DNA of 64,000 bases from Icerya purchasi (lineage: Eukaryota > Arthropoda > Insecta > Hemiptera > Monophlebidae), in NCBI GenBank assembly GCA_039619475.1, contig CM077115.1, forward strand, positions 591,505,643 through 591,569,642, read 5' to 3'. How positions within the stretch are numbered: position 1 is the first letter of the stretch; the number at the start of each line of letters is the position of its first letter. Shown piece after piece: positions 1 through 11,654 of this stretch. A model generated the notes under the pieces. That model ran no database searches. It saw only the letters and a program-made list of their open reading frames with translations, and was not told the DNA's origin. Made by a program: the position numbers and the translations under genes.

Positions 1-283
1 TAGAAAGATTGGGATAGGGAGGAGGAAGACAAGGGATATCGTGCGATAGGTAGGATAGATCGTATCTAATGAGAATGTCGACGCCACCGTAACCATCCAC
101 ACGATCTGACCGAACTAAAGAATAGCCTTTGAAATGTAGAGACGAGGAGGATTTGAGCCAAGTTTCGGATAACAACGCCACATGAATATTATAGAGGTCT
201 AATAAACCCTCTAAACTTAATTTGTTAGCTTGTAAGCTACGGCAGTTCCACTGCAGGATGTTCAAAGCATGAGCACGCGACAT
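1..283 (-). CDS. ORF2 N-terminus (APE-type endonuclease), family S element S-A, partial
   Basis: Open frame on the minus strand from an ATG at 281-283 to the left edge, about 94 codons without a stop. Near the N-terminus it reads ILQWNCRS, followed further on by LLSETWLKS and a DGYGG motif. These match the first catalytic blocks (Asn and Glu sites) of the exonuclease-endonuclease-phosphatase domain that nicks target DNA in I-group non-LTR retrotransposons. The same blocks occur in S-B (39656 onward) and S-C (56345 downward). It lies downstream of the CCHC-bearing ORF1 at 798-2348, as expected for one element. RT and RNase H should lie beyond the window, so intactness cannot be judged. Confidence 0.85.
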   Translation of the reverse strand, partial: MSRAHALNILQWNCRSLQANKLSLEGLLDLYNIHVALLSETWLKSSSSLHFKGYSLVRSDRVDGYGGVDILIRYDLSYLSHDIPCLPPPYPNLS

Positions 284-797
284 GCTATCTAGGATACAAG
301 AAAATTAGAATAGGATCGAAAATGAAGGGAAGGACGAGAGTAGCTATAAAAGAAGAAAGAAAGGTTAGTAAATAAGAAGCGAGCACATAGGTGCACTTCC
401 AACTTGAGGAGGAGAAAGGAAGAACAAGGAAATTGAAGACGAAAGAAGTCCTGCCCACCACAATATGCGGGCCAATTTGCCGGACCTTTTCTATTCGTAT
501 CAATTTGGTATAATTCAAAGCGCAGAGAGGAGTACCTGCACGAACATGGCTGACCATCAGTTTGTAGGCCTCCCCCCCTAAAGGGACAATTATACCTGAA
601 TATGAACAAATTAAATGACAAGAGCACAGAAGCATGTCTAGTGTTCCTGAAGCGTAAGTAAGGCGTTATCCTTGGCTAATAGGGAGAAAAAGGGGGAGGG
701 AGATAAAGACAAGGAGAAGGCAAAAATATGCCTTACGAGGAATGGACGTAATTGGATAAGAAAGAAGAAAGATTGTCAGGGAAAGAAGAGGAGGCGG
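284..797 (-). other. ORF1-ORF2 spacer of S-A
   Basis: About 510 bases between the ORF1 stop at 798 and the ORF2 ATG at 283. No conserved protein motif is seen. The plus-strand purine richness is the complement of the pyrimidine-rich sense strand typical of family S. S-B and S-C have equivalent spacers, and the S-C one carries a threefold repeat that I do not see here. Confidence 0.5.
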
Positions 798-2348
798 CTA
801 TGTTATGAGAAGCGAGGAGTTCCATGATTTCGGCGGAAAGATTAGTGATATTAAATGGGGAGTAATTAGGGGGGAATTAGGAAGCAGGCTGCGAGGAGCT
901 CGAAAGTTGCTGGAAGACAGCGAAGAATTCAGAAGAGGGGAATATTCACGATTCAAGGCCCAACCAACAGATGGTGAACAGGTGTAGAGGGAGGGGACGG
1001 TGGGAAAGTGAGGAAGAGGCTTGGAATGCGGTTTCGATTTAGGAGATTTATGAAAAGTGGGAGATTTAGGACGAGGAGGAGAAGACAATTTATTAGTTTT
1101 AGAAGAGGCTTAAGAGGAAGAAGGGGCTGCGGCACGATTAGCATAGGAAAAGGCATGGGAGACGACACTAGAGGATTTATGTTTGGCGGCTTCTTGAAAA
1201 GATATGTTTTCGAACGCCATGATTCTTTTAATATCCTTCTGTCTAAGCCATTCCGGGCAGATACGATCGGACGAGCTATGGCAACCTTTGCAGTTGCGAC
1301 AAATAGGAGGCTCCTGGAGGTTGGGACATTCCGAAGAGGGATGTCTGGAAGCACAGTGTGAGCAAACGGGATGAGAGCTACGACAATGGCGCGCAATATG
1401 TCCAAAAAGGAAGCATTTAGAGCACTGAGTGGGAGAACGGGCACTGGGGGAAACGGGAAAACGGAGTTTGTAAATCGTTACAAACTCCAGAAGGAACGAC
1501 TTAGCGAATTTAAGTTCGACACTCCTGGTGGGAATTTTTTTTCCATCAGAAGAGCGAAAGATACGACGAACTGCAACTACGGGGATAGAGGAAACAAGCC
1601 CCTCTTTAATTTCGTCTTCGGAAAAGGAAGGAAAGATTCCAGAGATAACGCCCATACTAAACAGAGCATTGGTGGGGATATAAGCGGTAATATTGTTGAC
1701 CTGAAAAAATGAAGAATTGTTCAGAAAATCATTCGCCGCAGAAGCAGAGAGAAACATAACCGAGATACGCCCCTGCCCTGGGGAATGATGTCCGAAAAGG
1801 AAGTTGAAATTTTACAGATGAGCCTAGCCAGAGCCAACGGGTGCAAATTCCCGATGTTCTCGTCTAGGGTGGAGTTTTCGACAAAAACTTTAAAGGGGCC
1901 AGGATGATGGGAAGGAAAAACATTAATAAAATCTTTACTATTATTATTGTTATTATTGGTGGATAAAATGTTGTTGTTGTTGATGTTTTTATTACTACAT
2001 ATTATCATTACTATTATTATTATTGTTATTGTTGTTGGAATTATTATTATTATTATTATTATTATGATTATTACTGTTATTATTGTTATTATTATTACTA
2101 CTAGCGATATTAAAGTTTTCGACTGCTTTAATCGCGCAGCTGTTATTATTTGTATTAGAGAGGTTGGGCAAGTCAGGTTGCGAAAGCCGCAGATCCTTGT
2201 TAGGTAGAATCGTTGTTGGCGAAAGAGGGCTGGATGGCTTATGCTTTCCAGCAGCGTCAACCTCCATTAGATTCAGCGACAAGTTCGCTTTGTTAGTTTT
2301 TGAATCTTTGGAGGAGGCCGCAGGGCAGCCCCCACTAGACGAGCTCAT
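798..2348 (-). pseudogene. ORF1 (gag-like, three CCHC knuckles) of S-A, broken
   Basis: The nucleic-acid-binding ORF1 protein of an I-group retrotransposon. It begins MSSSSGGCPAASS at 2348 and runs through an Asn-rich low-complexity tract. A conserved block with GPFKVFVEN and NIGNLHPLALARL follows. Then come three zinc knuckles: CSKC-FLFG-H-IARH-C, CSHC-ASR-H-PSSE-C and CRNC-KGC-H-SSSDRI-C. The tail is Ser/Pro-rich with PRPKSPTFHKS. It is broken in three places: the frame changes inside the Asn tract (about 2000), changes again near 1770 (apparently one lost base), and an in-frame TAA lies at 1110-1112, after which the same frame reads on to 798. The homologous ORF1 of S-B and S-C show the same order. 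A functional product is unlikely. Confidence 0.85.
1925..2105 (-). repeat. Trinucleotide (AAT/ATT-type) tract coding poly-Asn in S-A ORF1
   Basis: On the plus strand this stretch is nearly all TTA/TTG/ATT triplets. On the minus strand it reads as runs of Asn codons inside ORF1. The reading frame changes here, consistent with replication slippage. Equivalent but shorter Asn-rich sequence is present in the ORF1 of S-B near 37330-37420. Confidence 0.8.
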
Positions 2349-3126
2349 CGGTCGAGCAAATCAAATTAAAATATACGTAAAATTAGGAAAAAAAAAAAAA
2401 AGGAAAATAAATCGCTGCACAAATCGAAATAAATAACAGTAATCTAAAAATTCGTAGAGCGTTTAAATAATAGTGAAATACGACAACGAAGAGATAATAA
2501 ATGAAACGATCTCACCGGTCTGCCGAAACAATTGATTATCGAGCTGATAACGCGATAACGAGAACGCGAGCGCACACGGATAAACACAACGTAATTAATA
2601 GTTTTCCTAAATGAAAAAAAAAAAATTTTAAAATTTAAGAGTCTTATTATTTTCTTATGATGTGACGATGAAAATATTTCGATTGAAAAAAAAATTAACT
2701 CTAGCTACTACAGAACAGTCTGTACGAATTTTTTTCTTGCAGCTTTATATAATAATATATATATATATATATATATTTGTTCACTGTAATCATAAATGTA
2801 GAATGAATATGTGTTAATGATACAATAGTTGCCCATTATGTAAAATATTTAAATAGTGATGGAGCATGTTTGTTTTCGTTTCTATCTTATAGCTTTATAC
2901 AATAGATATACATGTATATATTGCCATGATTCTTTATTTAACGGGATAGCACGGTCAATCGTGTCAATCACTGATAAGATGTTCGATGTACCGTCCTGAG
3001 ATAATCTTGCCTTCCTAAAAACAAAAAGTAATTTAAACTCTATTGCCTAACTTGTTTATCAATTAATCCTGGAATATAAACATAATAAGTACTGTAGTAG
3101 TACTGTACATACATCCATATATTTTA
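2349..3126. other. Probable S-A 5' leader, then AT-rich DNA with a short (AT)n tract
   Basis: The first roughly 250 bases probably hold the untranslated leader of S-A, but I cannot place its end; an A-run lies at about 2388-2400. From about 2600 the sequence is AT-rich without open frames of note. An (AT)n microsatellite lies at about 2755-2776. No gene is seen. Confidence 0.35.
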
Positions 3127-3370
3127 ACCGACTTCAAAAAAGGAGGAGGTATTCAATTCGACTGTATTCTTTTTTTTTTTTTTTTTTTATGTGTGTTACC
3201 ACAAAATTTTCTTCTAGATGAACCGATTTTGATGATTCTTCTTTTATTTGAAAGGTGGTGTTTGTCATGTGGTCCCATTTAAATTTGATCAAGATCTGAC
3301 CAATAGTTTTTGAGTTATCCTTAATAATGCAGGAGATTGAAGCTTTTTGGATGCTTTTCATTCATGATTG
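3127..3370 (+). repeat. Dispersed repeat beginning ACCGACTTCAAAAAAGG
   Basis: Starts ACCGACTTCAAAAAAGGAGG at 3127, followed by a T-run. I recall very similar sequence as a common dispersed repeat in insect genomes, but I cannot name the family. The core ACCGACTTCAA recurs at 3550 and, inverted, at about 3901-3911 as the outer part of the palindrome there, so the pieces may derive from related terminal sequences. The minus-strand frame across this stretch has no recognisable domain. Confidence 0.45.
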
Positions 3371-3528
3371 TTTTCACTGTCGGATTAGATTTATTGACTT
3401 ATAATACTATAATTGCCTAATTACCATGGAAATGTAGCTTTTGGTGTTTTTACCATGGAAATATCTGTTCTTATTAAAATGTTTTAATTTAATTGAATAA
3501 AAATGCACTAAAAAGTTAAATTATAAAT

Positions 3529-3932
3529 GCTTTTTTACAAAAAATAAATACCGACTTCAAGGTTTATTATAAAAATTTAAAAATGCACTAAAAAATAAAA
3601 AATAATTACTCCCGATAAAATATATATATCAGAGTGATATAACTTAAGGTGATATCGTAATTCTTATACAACATTAATTTTTTGGAGTTGGCATCAAATT
3701 CATATTAAAAGAATGATTAAAAACTTCATTAAATGTTGATTAAATTGTTCCTAACATGAATTTAATTCCAACTCCAAAAAATTAATGTTGTATAAGAATT
3801 ACGATATCACCTTAAGTTATATCACTCTGGTATATATATTTTACCGGGAGTAATTATTTTTTTTTTTTTTTAGTGCATTTTTAAATTTTTATAATAAACC
3901 TTGAAGTCGGTATTTATTTTTTGTAAAAAAGC
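3529..3932. mobile_element. MITE-like long palindrome (arms about 163 bp, loop about 76 bp)
   Basis: Positions 3529-3691 and 3768-3932 are near-perfect inverted repeats of each other. The outer ends read GCTTTTTTACAAAAAATA, followed inward by TACCGACTTCAAGG; the inner ends read TTTTTTGGAGTTGG and its complement. The only clear differences are an indel in an A/T run and a few bases near the CCCG core. Pairing continues weakly into the loop (AAATTCAT with ATGAATTT). There is no coding capacity. This is the structure of a foldback or MITE-type DNA element. I see no unambiguous target duplication. A transcript from either strand would fold into a hairpin about 160 bp long. Confidence 0.75.
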
Positions 3933-6879
3933 TTTTTTTATATTATACAAACATTTTTTTCTTTTATATTTTAAACGCATGTATGTTTTAAGTAAATATG
4001 TACTGTACTTTTTCGTATTGCGTACTATCTTTTATATTCTTGTTAAATACGTTACAATACACAATAATGTAAATTTCAGTAAACTGTACTTAATTATTAT
4101 TTCTCATTAGCGGATACTTCTTAATACGGGACAAAGTTTTCAGTCCCGCAACTGTCCGTTATTCAGAAGTTTCACTGTATATATATATATAAAAAGAGAG
4201 CCGTTTTATTTACAACAAAACAGGGAAAAAAGAGAAAAATCCAAAAGCAAAGTAATACTACAATGATAAGAGGATAAAATAATAAAATGAAATAAAATTT
4301 ATAGAAAAAATAGCTGTTCCTTTGGTAGGTAGATCAATGAGCAGCCTTAAAAACTTGTTGTCCTGTTCTGTCCTTTTAAATGTGATTGGAAAAAGCTTGC
4401 ATGATGCATTGAAACGCACCCTATGTAAGTAGCAACGCTCGATGCATGGGTCTGCCTTAAAGGGCAACGATCCTAGACCATTGTGTGATAGGCATCTGAG
4501 ATGTCGGAGGAAGACAAGAAATTTACCCGCAACGTATTCGACACTGTGTGCCGAGGGTCTAAAATCGCATCTTGGCCAAAAGATCATTGTGAGGTCATTT
4601 TATACATATATTTAAGAATATATTCTGAAATTTTTAAAAATTTTCCTTGAAGTTTCATGGAAATATCAGCAACCGCACATTGTAGGTCGCTGTCCTACTA
4701 AACAGTTTGTGTACATCTTGGAGGTCGAAACTTTCATCGGAAATCAATTGCACAAAGAATATACTTTTTGCGTATATGTTTCTTCTATGTGAACCCCATT
4801 GCCCTCAAAAAAATTGAAACGTAGTAGCTTTTCAAGGCTGTGAACATAAGCCATGATTTTTACCAATTTTTCCTATTTTGTTTTACAATAAAAAAATAGA
4901 AAGATATTGTTATTTAGGTTCAAATAGAGCATCGTATTTATATAAAGAAACGATATGCTAAATTTCAAAATTAATTGATTAAAAACTTTTTAGGCCAGAG
5001 TGTACACAAATGCGAAAATAGCCGTTTCGAGAAAAACGTGCTTGAAAACAGAAGTGGCAGAAGCGGTTAATTTAAGGGGCACTAATGAATCAATTGAAAC
5101 AACTCATTAGTTAATCAACGATTCTAGATTGCAACCCTTCTTCTGCTTCACATGCTTCATTTTCAGTTTGCAACTTTTCTTTTCGAGCTTTTCGAGTTTT
5201 CTTACTGTCCAAGGAGCTGCGTCGATTTTGTCGGGTTACGCGTCGATTATCTATTTCTTGGGCGTGATTGAATTTACAGAATAACTTAATCGGTTATACC
5301 TTTTGAACGATATGGAATTTCGTTTTGAAATTGTAAGAGTATATTTTTAAATAGTTTTACAAACGATTTATGAAAAGAAAAAAATTGAATTTTTTGAAGC
5401 CTCTACGTCTATTTTTCCCCTTAGGTAAAATGAAAAGAAAAATAATAAGAAATAAACTAATAGTTTGTTGTAAATATATAGAAGAAATATACAAATCGGT
5501 ATCACTAGTCTGGAAGCGATAATACAACAATCGACTTATCAGATAATGCTACCTATTAAAGTGTATAGTGCGAATGGCGGTGTGTGTGAGTGTGAATGAT
5601 GATGGATTAAAATTGTATCGTTTTTATCGCGATGTGTTGAATTATTGGCTACGAGACTATCCGGTGATTAATATTTGTTTACTTTTGTTATCTATTGTCA
5701 GTATGCGATTTGAAAATATTCGTTTACTTTTGTGATTTAAACTGTCAGCCTATTATCGGCACGACAACTTCGACTGTTTTTTTAATAGAAATATTATGTA
5801 TATGGAAAAGATGTAAAAATAATAATATGAATAATTAACGATTAATTAATTGGAAAAGGGAAAATAAAGAATTGTGAGTAGTATTTTAAGTTACGTTAGC
5901 GATGTACATCTGTACCGAGTTTTGAAATATCGCAAGTGATGGGAAATTTCGCATTAGATGCGATGCCTAGACAATTGTTCAGCTGCGCAAATTATTGCAT
6001 ATAAATAGATATATCTTTTGAAGTCGCGGGCTTATCCTTTTTTCCTCGTCGTCCGAACAAAGTCGTGATCGATGGGTAATCGTTTCTCGCGCGTTGATGT
6101 TTCTTCAATGGCACCCGAACTAGTTTAAACTTTAATTGAAGAGAGCGAAAGTTCCCATCTAATTAAGTTTATTAGGTGCCATTAATTCTGTTTTGCAATT
6201 TGTAAATGTGGTATAAAATTGTTAATCATAATTTTTTTAATACAAATGAATATTATTTTTACGGTTTTTAAACTCTTGTATTGTAAATTTATTAAATTTG
6301 TTGAATTTACTAGTTCCCAGTTGTTCCATATTACTCTCGATAACCGTCTCCGCAATTAATTTCTTGGGAGTAGGAAGTAATATAATTTGACGTTTATCTG
6401 GGGGGAAGGGGGTGAACGTCAAAAGGTACTTGAAGCGTAAAATATAGGATTATATAGCACTATTTAGCCTTTCAGAACCAACACCTGCCCACACCTGCTC
6501 GCGGTGTCCTCTGCATATTACTTTGTTTAAACGAACAGTAGAAAAATTAACTTCTCAGCATAGTAATTTAATAAATAGTAACAAACGAGGAAGGTGGTTT
6601 AAGTAATAATATTCAAATTTAACTATATAGAAGTTCGGAAAACAAAAAAGTACAATTACAAAAATTTTTAAATATTTATTGGTACTAAAATGTTTTAGTA
6701 TACATGATATAATTAATCCTTCTGTCGATCTCAGTTGTTCCTATCCTCAGTTATAGCTGACCGAATCTACATTTAACTGATCCTTCTCCTTCCTTTCGTT
6801 TCTGGGCGAAGATCCCTTGTTGATATGCCCAAAGGGGGGTTAAAAAAAAAAAAAAAAAAAAAAAATCTAGGACTAAATA
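3933..6879. other. AT-rich DNA with no recognisable gene
   Basis: Nearly 3 kb with only short frames that match nothing I recognise. A minus-strand frame at 4258-4587 is open for 109 codons without a domain. A short (AT)n tract lies near 4162-4190. A purine tract ending in about 24 consecutive A (6842-6865) may be the tail of a retroposed sequence whose body I cannot identify. Confidence 0.4.
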
Positions 6880-9363
6880 GAGTTGATTTATTGGAATTTA
6901 TTTTTTTTGCAGTACAATATGATGACACTGCGTGATGCGTGAAAAAAAACTGGACTAAAAATATTTGTTTTGGAATTGTTGTTGTTTTGAATTTAAAATT
7001 ATAGTTATCTTTAACTTAACATACGAAATCATCAGCGCATGAAACATCGTGCTTGACTGAACTTGTTTTTATTTTACGGTCCTAATACTTTAGGCGTGTA
7101 TTATCATGAATTGTAGTCCCTAAACATCAAAAACTTCTCGAATTTGTTATTTTTTCTGTATTCGGGTGATCTTAGTGTGCAGATTAAAAAGAAAATGAAT
7201 ATCGTACCTCGTATAGAACCGGCTGTGGTATTTTCTAATAAAATAGTTCTCGTTAGCTGTGGATTTTTTTTTTCTATTATCTAGTCATTAATGCTTCAAG
7301 TGTGAATTTTCACAAATTTTGTACTCTAAATAATAAATGTTTTCCAATTTTATATTTCTCCTCTATTCCGGAGACCTTGGGGTAAAAAAAAAGGAAATCA
7401 ATACTGTGCCTCGTATATAGTTCCGGCTGTAGAATTTTCTAAACATTTTTCTCTGAAAATTTGATTTGTATGATTTCAAAATTTAGGCTCACTAATTATA
7501 AAGATTAGGAGTCTCATTTTTTTCCTAAATTCCCGTGATCAAAATAGGCCGTTTAAAAAAAAAATGGCTATTCAACTACCGTGGGAAGAACTGTTCATTT
7601 CTTTTACTACCGTAAGTTACACATAATTTTCATTTTTTTCAAAATTTGGAACATTTCATATTACACCTTCGGGATTTAAAGATTATATATATGTTCTTGA
7701 AATTGAATTGCATCATTTAAAGAAAATATTGAGGTTCCAGCTCGCATGGAATGGGCTGCGGAATTATCTCTATTTTCCAGTCTTAACGATTTAAGTTTGA
7801 AATTTCAGAAATTTTGGACTCTAAATAGAAAAATTATTCTTATTTTATACTTTTCCTGTATTCGGGAGACCTTGGCATGTAGGTCAGAAAGAAAATAATT
7901 TTTCGTAACTCGCGTAGAAATAGCTATAAAATTTTCTAGGCACTTTTCACTCAAAACTTGATCTTCTTGTTTTTCAAAGTTTGCGCCGGATAATCACAAA
8001 GTTTTAAGAGTCCTATGTTCTCGTGTTTGAAATAGGTCATTTTAAAAACAATTGACCATTCAGCTGCCGTAGAAAGATTGTATATTTCCTTTTACTGTTT
8101 GAAATGTGCATTTTTGCAAATTTTTGTCCCCAAAAACTGAAATCTATCAAATTTTATATCTTCCCTGTGTTCTGTAGACCTTAGTATACATATTAGAAAG
8201 GAAATAAATACAGTAAATAACATTGAACCATCTCTGGAATATCCAAAAAAAATTTTTCCCGTAACTCATATGGCTCCAACTGTGGAATTTTCCCAAAAAA
8301 ATTTTTTAAACCTACTTTTCACTTCTTTCAAAATTTTGGACTTTTCATTTTAAAATTTCGGGGTTTTAGATTCTTCATATGTTCTAGGGATATGGAATGA
8401 ACTGTAGACATTTTTTTATTTTACAGTCCTAATAATTTAGGCGTGTATTTTCATAAATTGTCCTCCCTAAACATCAAAACTTTTCGAATTTGTTATTTTT
8501 CTGTATTTCCGTGATCTTAGTGCGCAGATTAAAAAGAAAATTAATATCGTACCTCGTATAGAACTGGCTGTGGAATTTTCTAAAAAAGTAGTTCTTGTTA
8601 GCTGTGATTTATACTTTGAAAAAAGTTCGGGACCTTCTAATTAAATTTTATTAGATTTCGGATTCTTTCTATATTCTAGCGATTGTAGCACATTATTTAA
8701 AGAAAGTAGTGACCCTCCACCTACCATGGAATGAGCTGTGGACTTTTGTTTATGTTCCAGTCAAAACGCTTAAATGTGCATGTTCACAAATTTTGGCCTC
8801 GAAGTATCAAAATGTTTCTTATTTTATCTTTCTCCTGTATTCGGGACATCTTGGCATGCGGGTTGGAATGAAAACCAATACCGTAACTCATATAGTACAC
8901 GCTATAGACTGTTCTGAACATTTTTCTCTGAAAACTGGATTTGAATGTTTTTCAAAATTTGGGCGCGTTAATTATAAAATTTAGGAGTTTCACTTTTTTC
9001 TACATTCTGGCGATAAAAACCAAAGTTGAGAGGTAGATAAAATAAAAAAGAAAAAAAAATAGACCCTTTAAAAAACAAATAATCATTTAGCTACCATGGG
9101 AAGTGTTTATTTCTTTTACTGCAATTAATTAAACATAATTTTCACATTTTTCAGAATTTTGGGGCTTTTCATTTTAACATTTTGGGGTTTTAGATAATAG
9201 ATATGTTTTTAAGATTGAAATGCATCATTTAAAGAATGACCTTCCAGCTACCATGGAATTGGTTGTGGAATTTTCTCTATTTTCCAGTCTTAACGCTTTA
9301 AGTTTGAATTTTCAGAAATTTTGGACTTTAAATACCAAAATTATTCTTATTTTATACTTCTCC
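6880..9363. repeat. Degenerate tandem array (period about 165 bp, stronger at about 330 bp)
   Basis: The same string of motifs recurs in order: (C/T)TACCATGGAA, then GCTGTGGAATTTTC, TTTTCCAGTC, a TTTTGG-centred block, CTGTATTCGGGAGACCTTGG and a TCGTATAGAAC-like block. Instances of the CTGTATTC block start near 7157, 7367, 7530, 7858, 8168, 8501 and 8836, mostly 310-335 bases apart, with extra half-unit spacings. The best pair of units, near 7060-7265 and 8410-8615, is highly similar. Others are much diverged. No coding potential is shared between units. It behaves like an old complex satellite. Confidence 0.7.
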
Positions 9364-9925
9364 CGTTTTTTTTTTATTTTGTTGGATTCGTCAAAAAAAA
9401 AAAAAAAAAGGCATGAGCCCGAGAAGAGCAAAAGGATGAGAAGCGTAATCAGATGTTTATGCGATCAGATATGGAAGATGGGAAAGACTGAAGTGCTGGA
9501 ATGACCGAGGATGATGGCAAGGAGAGAACAAAAGATACACAATGCGGGGAGTTGGAAGATCAATTGGCAGAAGTGAAGAGTAAAAGGAATAACGTTCGGA
9601 AGCGATACAGGTGCATTCAAACAAAATGTGATTAGCGTCACTTATAAAGTTGCGAAAAAATGGTGTAGGTAATGGAGAGGAGAGGTGACTAGATAGAAGC
9701 GAAATATGGAAGCGGGAAGCAAACTGTGCCCAAAGCGTAGGCGAAAGATTGCAGAGAGAGTTGAACGCCGGATGGAGGAAAAATTTAAAAACCATGGATA
9801 AGACGATAGTAGATAGGAGGAATACGGATTTGAGAATGAGGAGGAATAGGAGTTTAACTATAGTCTGGAATGAGCTTAGCAGACGATTGAAGAGACTTGA
9901 CAGATGTACCGGCAAGTGGAAAACT
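9364..9925 (-). pseudogene. 5'-truncated family S copy (3' end of ORF2 and 3' UTR)
   Basis: The minus strand encodes the extreme C-terminus of a family S ORF2, including LFECTCIASERYSFYSSLL, a zinc-finger-like Cys/His region and the end of the frame near 9460-9520. The plus-strand sequence at 9410-9860 closely parallels 43870-44350 at the end of S-C. The 3' UTR block that reads GGCCCAAGAAGAGG in S-C appears here as a diverged relative, and a T-rich tract at 9364-9380 would be its poly(A). An A-run at 9393-9409 interrupts the 3' UTR. All upstream domains are absent, the usual result of incomplete reverse transcription. Confidence 0.8.
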
Positions 9926-10179
9926 GGCGGCATTTACTTGTCGTGTTTCAATAATTATTTTTTTCATTGTATGCATCCGTTCTCTATTTCTCCTATCCTC
10001 GTCCGAGGAGAAGAATGATACTGACCGTTTCCGAACAGGATCGTTTCTAGGAACTAGCTGGTTTTTATCAAAAAATCCTGTTTTTCTAGAAAGGGGGCCT
10101 GGTTTTAGATATGTTCGGTGTATCTATGTCAGGTTCACTGGATGGCAAGGACGGGTAATTGCCATCATTCAATTATAAG
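9926..10179. other. Unassigned spacer
   Basis: About 250 bases with no recognised repeat or coding match, between a truncated family S copy and an ORF1 fragment of another retroelement. Confidence 0.3.
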
Positions 10180-11197
10180 TCATTTTTATGGTAGGTCTTC
10201 GCAATTTCAAATGAAGCCTTTTGAAAACTCAAGTTATAAGAAGTCGATAACTCGCTGATGTTGTGTTGTCTGTTCCTCTCGGGGCAGAATGTATCTGTGG
10301 ATTTATGGTTGTCACCGCAAAATACACACAGAACCCCACTTGACTGTTACACTCAGCTTCTAAATGGTCCTTTCCTCCGCATCTGACACAACTCGGACTA
10401 CTTTTGCATTGATTCGCGAACAAACAGCTCACAACGGAAATGCACATTTCACATGAAGACGTACTACAAAGGAAGGTTTTGTCCCTCGGAAGATACTAAA
10501 GCCGTAGGACTCGGTACGAATTTAATCTCGCCATTTACAATAACACGCCTTTTTAGTCTCTTTACATAATTAACCATGTACACGGTTCACAGAGAATCAT
10601 TTCCAATAATTTTGTTTTATTCTATTCGATATCGATACCCTTAATAATTCCCGTTCTTGAGATAAAAACGCAGTCATTTCTAGCTAAATTGTTTGCCGAG
10701 ACAAGAGAAGCAAAATTAACAAAGACTCTGCTACGTCCGAACTTTTAAATTTCGTTAAAATCTCTTTACATAAGTGGACTTCGTTAAAATTTGGGTGACT
10801 TTAAGCGCGCTGATCGATACGCGAAATTGTTCCTGATTATCCGTATTTAATTTTTCGATAAAAACTTTGAAGTGTGTTTAGAATCGCTATTGTAAGCTGG
10901 GTTATATTTATTTATTTAGATGCATCAGCGTCAGAGCTAACATCATTTCTTGATATATTACGAGTATTTTTATTATTATTCGGGTTAATTGTATCTAAAC
11001 AATTGTACTATTATTACGGCTACCTCTATCACCACTTTTATCTCGACTATTATTATTGTTATCCTTATCGTCATTGTTATTATGTAGGTGACTAGAAATA
11101 GAGGAATTATCTCTGTAACTAGACTACAGTTATCAAGTACCATTACGAAAGAGCTACTGGCGACCGGGGGAGGATCCGCCGTATCGGAGTGAAACAT
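10180..11197 (-). pseudogene. Decayed ORF1 (CCHC-type) of an I-group-like retrotransposon
   Basis: Minus-strand pieces in order resemble an I-group ORF1. A start-like segment MFHSDTADPPPVASSS lies at 11197, followed by an Asn/Asp-rich stretch in another frame (about 11000-11090). Then comes a conserved region with VNGEIKFVPSPTALVS (about 10500-10560), a Cys-rich region, and a clear CCHC knuckle CVRC-GGKD-H-LEAE-C (about 10330-10400). The frame 10229-10447 covers the knuckle. Several frameshifts and stops separate the pieces. The consensus differs from the S-A/S-B/S-C ORF1, so this is another family. No matching ORF2 lies nearby. Confidence 0.6.
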
Positions 11198-11654
11198 CTT
11201 ATTATACTATAACACAGGATAACAAATTTTTTTCTTTTTTTTTTGGTACCGGAAAACTTGGAACTAATTTTGGATATATTTGATGAACTAAATTCAAAGA
11301 TACCTAGTTTTCTTTTTTGTAGCAGCTCCAGTTTTCGAGATACAAGTTAATTGATTTTCATTTTTATAAAAGGCACAAATAATGAAATAATGGTACCTTT
11401 ACAGGTTTAAACGGAAACGTGGTACCTAAAACTAGATTATATTAGGCAATAAAAATTGCCGATAACTGTACAACTTAGACCTTTTATACTTGCCTAACCC
11501 TCGCTCTCTCCCACACGCCGATATATATTATCCGGAATCTGCCACTGCTGTATCCGGTTCAATTTACAATTAATTTTGCGTAATTGCAGTTGTGCTTTCA
11601 CATTATTTTCATAAGAGAAAAAGGGCAGTAGATCAGAAGCAATGGGTTTATCGG
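11198..11654. other. Unassigned AT-rich spacer
   Basis: No open frame of note and no recognised repeat. It contains a T-run near 11229-11243. Confidence 0.3.

Noticed and set aside
1925..2105. CRISPR-like array
   Set aside because: The repeats are simple trinucleotides with no spacer structure, and they lie inside a retroelement ORF.
4258..4587. 109-codon minus-strand frame
   Set aside because: No recognisable motif or repeat membership; probably a chance frame.
10874..11095. Plus-strand Tyr-rich 73-codon frame
   Set aside because: It is the opposite strand of an Asn/Asp-rich stretch of the decayed ORF1 at 10180-11197.
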